A stretch of DNA of 64,000 nucleotides from Desulfobacter sp. (GTDB lineage: Bacteria > Desulfobacterota > Desulfobacteria > Desulfobacterales > Desulfobacteraceae): the NCBI GenBank assembly GCA_028768525.1, contig CP054837.1:2637001-2701000 (forward strand). The letters run 5' to 3'. The notes under the pieces were generated by a model that made no database searches, was not told the DNA's origin, and saw only the letters and a list, made by a program, of their open reading frames with translations. Shown here one piece after another: positions 41,513 to 49,522 of the stretch (position 1 is the stretch's first letter; every line of letters starts with the position of its first letter). The position numbers and the translations under genes were made by a program.

Positions 41513-43893
41513 CCGTTTTTCCTGTCGTCTTTGGTTGGGGTTGTATCCATATATTCCCTGAGCCGGCTGAGAAACGCCGATTTCTGTTCAGGTGTGTCCA
41601 GGAAATAAAACCGGCCCATGGCCCGTTCCAGTTCCAGAAAATCCAATACAAATTGATACTTGGCCGCGGCCGCGGCCCGTTCGCTTCGCAGCCTGGCATT
41701 CTGGGCGTCAATAAGATCCGTCACCGAATTGCGCCCCTCGGCATATCCGGCCTGGACGATCTCAAAATTTTTCAATGCCGCTGCCAGCCCTTTCTCCGAC
41801 AATTCGATCTCCCGGGCAGAAACCGATGCGGTTTCAAGTTTTGACCGGATGTTCAGGTGTAGCTGGCTTCTCAGGTTCCGTTCCGCTATATACAATTGAC
41901 GGAGCCGTTCCCGGCTCTGGGCCAGATCCTTCTTGTCCGCACCGCCTCTGAAAATGGGCCAGGAGGCCATCAGGGAAACCGACCAGGGATGATCCAGCTC
42001 CCCAGGGGTTTTCTGCCGGGCATCAAATTCCTCCACGATCTTGTCCACACTCCCTTTAAGGCTTATGTCCGGCAGGTAGAGCGCCCGTTCCCGGTTCAGG
42101 ACCACCCGTTCCTGGGACCGGATATCTTCTTTGATCCCCTTGAGCTCCGGCAGATTTCTGTCGGCTTCAAGGATCAGAAAATCGCTGAACCGCTTTAACC
42201 GCTTAAGATTCCCCAGCAGCCCGTAAACCTCCGGGTCTGTGATCATGAGTTCAATTCCGGCCACAGGACCGACATCCTCCGGGGTGAATTCCCTGTCGAT
42301 GGGCCGGTCCAGCACCTGGTTCAGGCTCATCCGTGCCAGCTGGAGATCACGGAAGACATCGTTGAGACTGATGAGATTGGCGGCCATTTCACTTTCCCAC
42401 CGGCTGACCTCCGAAGCGTCCACCGCACCGACGGCCGCCTTGCTCCGGGCAATATCAAAATTCTTCCGGGTCATCTCCAGGTTATTGTTCTGAATGGCCT
42501 GGGAGCTCATGGCAAAGAGTACCTGGATATAGGCCCGGCCGGCGGCAACCACCGTATCCATCAATACGGTTTTTTCCTGGCATCGCCGGGACTCGGTTAG
42601 TAACTTCTGGACCGAAAAATTCGCCAGCAGATCATCGGCAAACACGGCCTGGGTGACACCGGCACTGCCGGACACAGTGGTCCGGGCCGGATGGGTTTGG
42701 GAGACCTCAACCCGGTTTTCATCAATTTGGGTCAGCCCCGCAGAAAGGTTAACCTGGGGCAGCAGGGCCGCCCCGGCCATGCCGGCTTCCATCTCCTGGA
42801 TACGGGTATCGGACCGGGCCGACAAGAGATCCAGGTTACGGTCCAAGGCTTCCAGAATAACCTGTTTAAGCTGCAGCCCCGGCCCCTGGCTGAGTTTTTC
42901 CAGATTCAGCAGCCGGGCCCCCTCCAAAGCCTCCCAACCGGGATAAACATCTATTTCCCGCAGGGTCTCCACATTCACCACAAAATTTTCCGTATATGTC
43001 ACCACGGATACGGGCAGGGTGCCGGCATCCCGGCCCTCCAGAATGTCCAGCACATTGATGGCCACCCGCCGGGAGACTGCGTTCAAATTCCGCTCCGGCG
43101 CAATGGATGCCATGGCGCCCATGCGGACATGTTTCTCCCCCATCAGGGCAAAGGAGGGCAGCTTTCTCTCGTTCACCGCCTGGATGATATTTTTCATCTG
43201 TTCGTCGCTGTTTTCTGAAAAAAACGGCAGCAGGTAGACCGCATCCGCCTCCGGGGGAATGTCTGGAAATCCCGGCTCAATCCTGGCCGGATCAATGTCC
43301 ACTATGGAGAGTTTTGACGCCGGGTCAACCTGTTCGAGGGTGCGCCCGAAATAGGTATAAAGGGTATGAAACATGGTGGTCTGATCGACGGGCAGCAGGA
43401 TGGCAAGGTGATGAAAATCATACAGGCTCTTGAAGGTCCTGAAATCCCGTTCCACATCAAAGTGGGTTTCAATATAGTTGAAATTCGGGATGCCGCTGGT
43501 GCCCGCCGCCGTCATGGCCAGCCCCTGGAGTTTCCGGTCTATGATGCCGGTCGCAACCACAGGGATTTTAAAATCCCCCATGCGGATAAGGACATCGGAA
43601 ATTTCAGGCCCCACCCCCACAATACAGTCAATGGTATCATCGGCCGTGAGAGCCCGGATTGTTGCCAGGCTTTTTTCCAGGGGATAGGGCGCCACCTGGA
43701 TCTCCTGGTATTCCACCCGCCCCCGGCTTTTCAGAAGGGCATTGATTTCCCGGACCACCTGGTGCCGGTAGGCGGCATTCTCCGCCACCCTGGTGATAAT
43801 TGCTATTTTATAGCCGGACTTGGCCGGGGCCGAGGCGGGCAGCAGAATCAGGAACAAACTCACCGCAACCAAAACAGAATAGTGGATCTTCAT
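41509..43893 (-). CDS. ABC_sub_bind domain fused to TolC-type outer-membrane channel
   Basis: 794 residues. A signal peptide (cleavage near 24, SAPAK) leads to a periplasmic-binding fold of ABC_sub_bind type (about 28-310; KIAIITRVAENAAYRHQVVREINALLKSRG, CIVGVGPEISD, IPVVATGI). From about 335 to 770 the chain is an outer-membrane efflux protein with paired helical repeats (ALDRNLDLLSARSDTRIQEMEAGMAGAALLPQVNLSAGL and later LAAALKNFEIVQAGYAEGRNSVTDLIDAQNARLRSER). It is the first gene of the pump operon. The fused binding domain could gate the channel or present ligand to it. The frame is continuous through the junction, so this is a real fusion. No ABC permease is nearby. Confidence 0.88.
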   Translation of the reverse strand: MKIHYSVLVAVSLFLILLPASAPAKSGYKIAIITRVAENAAYRHQVVREINALLKSRGRVEYQEIQVAPYPLEKSLATIRALTADDTIDCIVGVGPEISDVLIRMGDFKIPVVATGIIDRKLQGLAMTAAGTSGIPNFNYIETHFDVERDFRTFKSLYDFHHLAILLPVDQTTMFHTLYTYFGRTLEQVDPASKLSIVDIDPARIEPGFPDIPPEADAVYLLPFFSENSDEQMKNIIQAVNERKLPSFALMGEKHVRMGAMASIAPERNLNAVSRRVAINVLDILEGRDAGTLPVSVVTYTENFVVNVETLREIDVYPGWEALEGARLLNLEKLSQGPGLQLKQVILEALDRNLDLLSARSDTRIQEMEAGMAGAALLPQVNLSAGLTQIDENRVEVSQTHPARTTVSGSAGVTQAVFADDLLANFSVQKLLTESRRCQEKTVLMDTVVAAGRAYIQVLFAMSSQAIQNNNLEMTRKNFDIARSKAAVGAVDASEVSRWESEMAANLISLNDVFRDLQLARMSLNQVLDRPIDREFTPEDVGPVAGIELMITDPEVYGLLGNLKRLKRFSDFLILEADRNLPELKGIKEDIRSQERVVLNRERALYLPDISLKGSVDKIVEEFDARQKTPGELDHPWSVSLMASWPIFRGGADKKDLAQSRERLRQLYIAERNLRSQLHLNIRSKLETASVSAREIELSEKGLAAALKNFEIVQAGYAEGRNSVTDLIDAQNARLRSERAAAAAKYQFVLDFLELERAMGRFYFLDTPEQKSAFLSRLREYMDTTPTKDDRKNG

Positions 43894-43919
43894 CGAATTT
43901 TTCCCATCGTTGATATGAT

Positions 43920-43942
43920 CCGGCCGGAACCCAGCCGGCCGG
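43920..43942. repeat. Paired palindrome CCGGCCGG ... CCGGCCGG
   Basis: Two identical self-complementary octamers separated by 7 bases. They can form a GC-rich hairpin, followed on the plus strand by a short T run. They lie just upstream of the pump operon start at 43893. Confidence 0.5.
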
Positions 43943-43974
43943 CTTGTTTTTCACTTTTTCACCCTGACAATAAA

Positions 43975-44026
43975 GCCGCACCCAGCTATACCACCGTCGC
44001 TTAAACGACTGTTTACTGGGTGCGGC
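43975..44026. other. Large hairpin with nested stem in the 5' region of the pump operon
   Basis: GCCGCACCCAG (43975-43985) pairs perfectly with CTGGGTGCGGC (44016-44026); the 30-base loop holds a second small stem GTCG/CGAC. On the minus strand the stem is followed by TTTATTG, so it may be the terminator of the kinase gene or a leader structure of the pump operon. The surrounding 239-base gap has no other gene; a run of nine C at about 44059-44067 also lies there. Confidence 0.5.
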
Positions 44027-44132
44027 ATGATACGGCCCAATTGACTTTAGATCATCCTCCCCCCCCCGAATCTGGCTGCCAGGACGGCAAAAAACATATT
44101 ATTATACCCGTTCTCCGCGAAGCCTGGCAAGG

Positions 44133-45860
44133 CTAAACGGCCTCGGGAAGATAAATAAAAAAGCAGGAGCCCTGGGGGGGGCTGGTCTCCACATCCACGG
44201 CCCCGCCGTAGTTTTTGACAATACCGTGAACCACTGCCAGGCCCAGGCCGGCATTTCCCTCCTCTTTTTTGGTGGAATAATAGGGCTCAAAAATATGGGG
44301 CAGGGTGTCCGGATCAATGCCCGTACCTGAATCCTTTACCCAGAACCGGACAAATGGTCCGGGGGTAATCCCCAATCCCTCCTGAAAAGATCCGGTTTCA
44401 ACCGCCACACGCTCTCCCCCCATTTTGATTTTGCCCCGGACGGTAGCATGGGAGGCATTGGAAATCAAATTCATCAGAATCTGACGGATCCGGGTCGCTT
44501 CAGCCCGGACCATCAAAGGATCCGGGCCGGGCTCAAAGACAAAGGTCATTTTTTTGCCCAGGGAGGATTTCAGCAGTTTCATCAACTGCATCATCTCCTT
44601 GTTCACATCAATCAGAGAGGTCTGATGATGGTCCTCCCGGCCGATGGCATAGAGCTGGCGGGCCAGGTCCCGGGCCTGGTTGGATGCGGTTTCCACGTGG
44701 CCCAGATAGGAGACGGCCGGATGGTCTTCGGGCAGGCATTCAACGGCGAGGTCGGTATAATTAAAAATGATCCCCAGCAGATTATTGAAATCATGGGCCG
44801 TTCCCCCGGCCAGCAGTCCGATGGATTCCATTTTCCGGGCCTGCCACAGCCGTTCTTCCAGGCGTTCTTTCTCCGCCTCGGCCCTGAGGTGCTCTGAAAT
44901 ATCCCGGCCCGTGACCAGCAGCTCCCCCCCATTGCCGGCGGCAATGGGGACAATGGATATCTCCAGGGGCACCCGGCCCCCGTCCTTTACCACCAGGGAG
45001 GCCTGCCGAACCTGGGATGCCCCCTGGGAAAACCGGTGGTCCAGGCGGCCGACGCCCTCAAGTACATCGTTGACATCCATTGCGTTCAGATCGCCATTGC
45101 CGTATTTCCCAAGGGCGATGCAATAGGGGTTCACATAGAGGATCCGCCCCTCTTCAGAGATGGTCATGATAATTTCCCGGGCGGATTCCGCCAGAAGCCG
45201 GTATTGTAACTCGCTTTTACCCAGGGCATCCAGGGTCTTGACATGGGCGGCCACCTCATTCTGCAGATAGGACTGGGATTTGGAAAGCTGGCCCACCTTT
45301 TCCCTGAGCATCTCATTGGCGGATTTAAGCTGGGTATAAAGAGCATGGCTTTCCAGGGCATTGGCGCAATGGGTCATGAGGATGGAGATAAGCCCCAGGG
45401 CGGCATCGGGCACCTTCCGGGTATTTCCCTCCAGCACAACCACACACATGCCCCTTACCCGGGAGGTTGTGGCCAGGACATGGAAGAGAAAATTGGCGGA
45501 GAAATCCCGGGAGCCGGCGATCACCGGCCCCTTTTCAAGAACCGCCCGGGAAAAGGTGCCGTCTTTGATGAATTCTTCAATTTCTGCTTCGACCATGTCC
45601 CGCTGCGCTGCCGGCGTGCAGCTCTCAAGGTTGAAATCAGAACTCTTTTCATCCACCAGATAGAAGGCCAGGGTGGTGGCGGGAATCAACTTCCGGACCT
45701 GCTTCCGGCAGGTTTCCAGTATGGTTCCGGGATCTTCTAACCGACTGATGCTGTCATGGATCCCGCCGATATCCCGGATCATATCCAGGGCCTGAATCCT
45801 GGACCGGTTGACCTCTTCCAGGTATTCAAGGCGTGCCTTTATTTTTTTGGGATCATCCAT
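44133..45860 (-). CDS. Soluble sensor histidine kinase (GAF-PAS-HisKA-HATPase)
   Basis: 575 residues, no membrane segment. Order: N-terminal coiled coil, GAF-like domain (about 40-172), a second coiled coil, PAS (217-325, ending LLVTGRDISEHLRAEAEK), dimerisation helix with the phosphorylated His356 in GGTAHDFNNLLG, and a C-terminal ATPase (450-573; LMNLISNASHA, DSGTGIDPDTLPHIFEPYYSTK, GLGLAVVHGIVKNYGG). The His box AHDFNNLL marks the NtrB/HisKA_4-type subfamily. It overlaps the upstream HDOD gene by 8 bases, so the two are co-translated. No receiver gene is adjacent; the partner is unknown. Confidence 0.92.
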   Translation of the reverse strand: MDDPKKIKARLEYLEEVNRSRIQALDMIRDIGGIHDSISRLEDPGTILETCRKQVRKLIPATTLAFYLVDEKSSDFNLESCTPAAQRDMVEAEIEEFIKDGTFSRAVLEKGPVIAGSRDFSANFLFHVLATTSRVRGMCVVVLEGNTRKVPDAALGLISILMTHCANALESHALYTQLKSANEMLREKVGQLSKSQSYLQNEVAAHVKTLDALGKSELQYRLLAESAREIIMTISEEGRILYVNPYCIALGKYGNGDLNAMDVNDVLEGVGRLDHRFSQGASQVRQASLVVKDGGRVPLEISIVPIAAGNGGELLVTGRDISEHLRAEAEKERLEERLWQARKMESIGLLAGGTAHDFNNLLGIIFNYTDLAVECLPEDHPAVSYLGHVETASNQARDLARQLYAIGREDHHQTSLIDVNKEMMQLMKLLKSSLGKKMTFVFEPGPDPLMVRAEATRIRQILMNLISNASHATVRGKIKMGGERVAVETGSFQEGLGITPGPFVRFWVKDSGTGIDPDTLPHIFEPYYSTKKEEGNAGLGLAVVHGIVKNYGGAVDVETSPPQGSCFFIYLPEAV

Positions 45861-47073
45861 AGAAGAACCTTATGGCTTCAGTGATCTGGCGGTCTGTCTG
45901 CCTGAGGACCGGCACCAGGGCCGCCGGCGGGATACCCATGGCCTCCCAGGCATGAAGGTCCAGTGCCGGAAGGACGGCTTCCCCTGTGAATCCGATGCCC
46001 AGGGCCGAAACCATCCAATTGGCAAAATAGACCACGGCAGTTTCAGTCTCCGGCAGGGTGGTAAAGGCCTTGTGGTGGTTCCGGATCAAATGGGAAATCT
46101 GTTCGGGAAAATTCCAGGAATCCGCCAGCAGGCTGCCGAACCGGGCGTGGTCCATTTTAAAAAAATCCGGTTCCACCTGCACCAGCGGCTTTTCCAAATT
46201 CCCGGCCCGGGCCAGTGCGGCACCGCAGGCATCGGGGAAATAGCTTAAGAAAACCAGACGGCCGATATCGTGGAGCAGTCCCCCGGTAAAAACCCGGTCG
46301 CGGTCTGCCTCGGGGATGTGGGTGGCCAGGTTGGCACAGAGGACAGCGCAGCCCAGGCTGTGGTGCCAGAAGGCTTCCATATCCGGGGCACGGCCCGGCA
46401 GGGCCTTGAAATAATTGATCACGGTCACCCCCAGTGCCAGGGTGCAGATCTGCCGGCTGCCCAGGGCCACAGCGGCCTGGGCAAGGGAACTGATTCCTTC
46501 TCTGAACCCGTAAAAGGCGGAATTGACGATTTTCAACAGAGAGGCGGAAAGGGCGGTATCTTTACTGACGATTTCTGCGATTTCCCTGCCGGAAAACCTC
46601 GGATCCTCAACCGCGGCCTCAATTTCAAAATAGATTTTGGGCAGGGAGGGCAGCTTGACCTCATCCCCCAGCAGGGCCGCAGGGTCCGCCGGTCCGGCCG
46701 GTGCAGGGATTTCTTCATCCTCTGCAGCGGCCCCTGTGCGGGCCGCCAGGGCGCTGAAAATCCCAGGATGATCTTCAAACCACTCCCGGGCCAGGTCATG
46801 GATCATCCGGACCACCGGATCGTCGAGATCATTATTCCTGAACCATTTTTCCAGGAATTCATCTCGTTCCGCCAGGGGTTCTTCTGATTTTGTTTTTTTC
46901 TTACCGCCCTCTGAAACGACATGGACGTCAAGGATGCCCCACATCCGGAGAATCCTGATCTCCTTTTCCCCAAGCAGAGTTCCGGCTTTCATCAGAAGGC
47001 GCCCTTCCCTGTTTTTCACCTCACGGGCCAGAACCATTCCGGGTTCGGCGTCAAATACATTCACCAGATTCAT
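45853..47073 (-). CDS. HDOD-domain signalling protein
   Basis: 406 residues. The N-terminal 50 residues resemble the leader seen before HD-GYP or HDOD proteins (VFDAEPGMVLAREVKNREGRLLMKAGTLLGEKEIRILRMWGI). An acidic linker follows, then the HDOD domain (about 140-345; LPSLPKIYFEIEAAVEDPRFSGREIAEIVSKDTALSASLLKIVNSAFYG, GGLLHDIGRLVFLSYFP). HDOD proteins bind partners or nucleotides and modulate signalling but lack the full catalytic set of HD-GYP phosphodiesterases. It heads a two-gene operon with the sensor kinase (8-base overlap), so it probably feeds into or responds to that kinase. Confidence 0.9.
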   Translation of the reverse strand: MNLVNVFDAEPGMVLAREVKNREGRLLMKAGTLLGEKEIRILRMWGILDVHVVSEGGKKKTKSEEPLAERDEFLEKWFRNNDLDDPVVRMIHDLAREWFEDHPGIFSALAARTGAAAEDEEIPAPAGPADPAALLGDEVKLPSLPKIYFEIEAAVEDPRFSGREIAEIVSKDTALSASLLKIVNSAFYGFREGISSLAQAAVALGSRQICTLALGVTVINYFKALPGRAPDMEAFWHHSLGCAVLCANLATHIPEADRDRVFTGGLLHDIGRLVFLSYFPDACGAALARAGNLEKPLVQVEPDFFKMDHARFGSLLADSWNFPEQISHLIRNHHKAFTTLPETETAVVYFANWMVSALGIGFTGEAVLPALDLHAWEAMGIPPAALVPVLRQTDRQITEAIRFFYG

Positions 47074-47171
47074 TTGTAGTATTTTCCGTTTTTTCGGGAA
47101 CTTTTGATCTTTCCAGGAAGTCTATATGAAACCAGAGGAAAAGTCAAAAGTGGCAGACCGGCCATCCCCGG

Positions 47172-49514
47172 TCAGGGGGCGATTCGAATCACCCTGAAAC
47201 GAATCCGGTCACTTCTTCCGGTTTCATCGGCGACAGCCAGCTGGTATTCCCCGGGCTCAGGCATGGCCATGGCAGCAGAATTGCCCAGGGGACGCCGGTT
47301 CAGGAACCAGACCAGTTTCCCATTGCCGCCCAGGGCCTTCAGGGGCAGGAAGGCACCGCCGCGGCCGGGCTGGCTTGAAATCACGCTGTGATCTGCTATG
47401 GAAACGATCCTCAGGGCTGGCAGAATCATGGGGGCCAGGTCCGGACAGGATTCCGAATCCCTCGGGATCACTGAAGCGCGCCGTAACCGGGCCGGTATAA
47501 ACGGTTCAACCTGCCAGGGCCACAGGGCAAAGGCCTTCTTTTTCACCCCTCCGCATACCGGAGCGGCCCTGTTGCCGCTGGCATCCACCCAGAGAGTGCG
47601 GACCAGGGAGGCCGCAGGGCCCGCCTCCCCCGTTAGGGTTGGCGGAATTTTATGATCCAGGATCCATGCGGAAAACCGCCGGGCACAGGCCCCTGCCGCC
47701 CGGCCCCGGACAGCTTTCTCCCCAAGGCCCGACGGCCAGCAGACCGGCTCCCGGGCCACAGAAGCCGGCTGGGGAACGATCCTGCCGGGGGTCTCAAGGC
47801 TTTCCATGACCTGGGCCAGCAGCGGCAGGGCCGTGACGCCCCCGTACTGCCCCGGGCAGGGGGAGCCGTCCGGCCGCCCCACCCAGACCCCTGCCGTAAA
47901 ATCGCCTTTTACCCCCACCGCCCAGGCATCCCTGAACCCATAGCTGGTGCCTGTTTTCCAGGCCAGGGGCCAGTTCCCTGAAAGCCTGGCGATATTTTCC
48001 TGCCCCGGCAATGGCCGGGACAATATCCGCCGGATAATCCAGGCCGCCCCCGGACTCATGAGATAGCGTTCCGTTACCGGGTCGGATGGCCTCAGCCGGA
48101 GCCTGCCAGCCACCCCCTTCCTGCCCAGGGCGGTGTACAGGGTGACCAGGGATTCCAGACAGGTCCCCACCCCGCCCAGGGCCATGGAAAGATTGGGCCT
48201 GCCGGCAAAGGCAAACCGGGCCCCCGCATTTTTCAGGCGGTCGTGGAACCGGGCCGGGCCGTAGGCCGCAAGGACCTGGACCGCCGGGAGGTTCAAAGAA
48301 TCGCGAAGGGCACGGGTCAGGGTCACCGGCCCTGAAAATCCTTTGGTAAAATTACCCGGATCATAGGCCTGGCCGAACCGGGGGACATCCATGAGCAGGG
48401 AATGGGAATGGACCAGCCCCTCATCCAGGGCCAGCCCATAGACAAAGGGTTTCAGAGTCGATCCGGGGGACCGCATGGCCGTGACCATGTCCACATGGCC
48501 CCGGCGCCGGATGCTGAAGAAATCTGCGGACCCGGCATATGCCTGAACCTCCAGGGTTTTATGGTTCACCACCAGAACGGCCCCGGACTGCTCCGGGGGC
48601 AGGGTCGCCATATAATTACTGAGCAGTTCTTCGGTATGAAGCTGGGTTTCCTGGTCCAGAAAGGTCTTTATGATACCGGCATCCGGCGCCAGGGTTTTCA
48701 GCCGCCGGGCCGCCAGGGGGGCAGACATGGGATTGGGAAACCGGAAAGGGACTACGGGCTCCTGCTTTGCGGCCTCGATATCCTCACGGGACCAGATCCC
48801 GAAACCTGCCATGCGGTCCAGGACCTTGTTCCTGGCACGGGCGGCCCGCCCGGGATGGCGGTCCGGCCGGTATCTGGAGGGCGCCTGGGGCAGCACCGCC
48901 AGCAATGCGGCCTCGGCGTGGGTAAGATCGTTAGCATCCTTTCCCAGCCAGGTGTGGGCTGCGGCCCTCACCCCTTCGATATTGGCCCCAAAGGGGGCAT
49001 GGGTAAGGTAAAGGCCCAGGATTTCATCTTTGGTGAAATGGTATTCCAGCTGGACCGCCCTGAGAATCTGGATCAGCTTTACTGTGAGGCGCCCCCGGCC
49101 GGCTGCCCCTCCACGGCCTGTGCCCGAAGTTAAGATCCGGGCCACCTGCATGGTAATGGTGGACCCCCCGGAAACCACCCGCCCCTGGATCAGGTTCTGG
49201 GCCAGGGCCCGGGCCATGGCCAGGGGGTTGATGCCGGGATGGTAATAGAACCACCGGTCCTCATAGCCCAGCAGCGCCTCGATATACAGGTCAGAAACCT
49301 TGTCCGGCACAGCGGGAAACCGCCATATCCCCCGCTGGTCCGCAAATACCCGCAACGGGATACCGCTGCGGTCAGTGACCACCGTGGACACCGGCCGGCC
49401 GGCCAGGGGAAGGGGAAACAAGCGGTCGAGAAGTCCCCCAGCCGTTCCAAACAGGAAAATCAATGCAACGGCGGCAAGGCCGGCAAGTTTAAGGCGATTC
49501 AGTCGGCCTGTCAT
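47172..49514 (-). CDS. pbpC: Penicillin-binding protein 1C (bifunctional peptidoglycan synthase)
   Basis: 780 residues. An N-terminal membrane anchor, a glycosyltransferase 51 domain (about 40-230; ALLGYEDRWFYYHPGINP with its catalytic Glu and GGSTITMQVARIL), a transpeptidase with Ser352 in SPGSTLKPF and KTGTSYGFRDAW (Lys near 520), and the BiPBP_C-type tail typical of PbpC. It polymerises and cross-links peptidoglycan. The ATG at 49514 is preferred to a preceding TTG. It lies 8 bases after the alpha-2-macroglobulin gene, the standard pairing in Gram-negative bacteria, where the two are thought to repair the wall and trap attacking proteases. Confidence 0.95.
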   Translation of the reverse strand: MTGRLNRLKLAGLAAVALIFLFGTAGGLLDRLFPLPLAGRPVSTVVTDRSGIPLRVFADQRGIWRFPAVPDKVSDLYIEALLGYEDRWFYYHPGINPLAMARALAQNLIQGRVVSGGSTITMQVARILTSGTGRGGAAGRGRLTVKLIQILRAVQLEYHFTKDEILGLYLTHAPFGANIEGVRAAAHTWLGKDANDLTHAEAALLAVLPQAPSRYRPDRHPGRAARARNKVLDRMAGFGIWSREDIEAAKQEPVVPFRFPNPMSAPLAARRLKTLAPDAGIIKTFLDQETQLHTEELLSNYMATLPPEQSGAVLVVNHKTLEVQAYAGSADFFSIRRRGHVDMVTAMRSPGSTLKPFVYGLALDEGLVHSHSLLMDVPRFGQAYDPGNFTKGFSGPVTLTRALRDSLNLPAVQVLAAYGPARFHDRLKNAGARFAFAGRPNLSMALGGVGTCLESLVTLYTALGRKGVAGRLRLRPSDPVTERYLMSPGAAWIIRRILSRPLPGQENIARLSGNWPLAWKTGTSYGFRDAWAVGVKGDFTAGVWVGRPDGSPCPGQYGGVTALPLLAQVMESLETPGRIVPQPASVAREPVCWPSGLGEKAVRGRAAGACARRFSAWILDHKIPPTLTGEAGPAASLVRTLWVDASGNRAAPVCGGVKKKAFALWPWQVEPFIPARLRRASVIPRDSESCPDLAPMILPALRIVSIADHSVISSQPGRGGAFLPLKALGGNGKLVWFLNRRPLGNSAAMAMPEPGEYQLAVADETGRSDRIRFRVIRIAP

Positions 49515-49522
49515 CAACCAGC

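Noticed and set aside
43975..44026. Possible integron attC site
   Set aside because: The long hairpin lacks the conserved core sites and no integrase or cassette array is present; treated as terminator or leader structure.
44059..44067. C9 run as phase-variation switch
   Set aside because: It is intergenic and not placed between recognisable promoter elements; no evidence of length variation.
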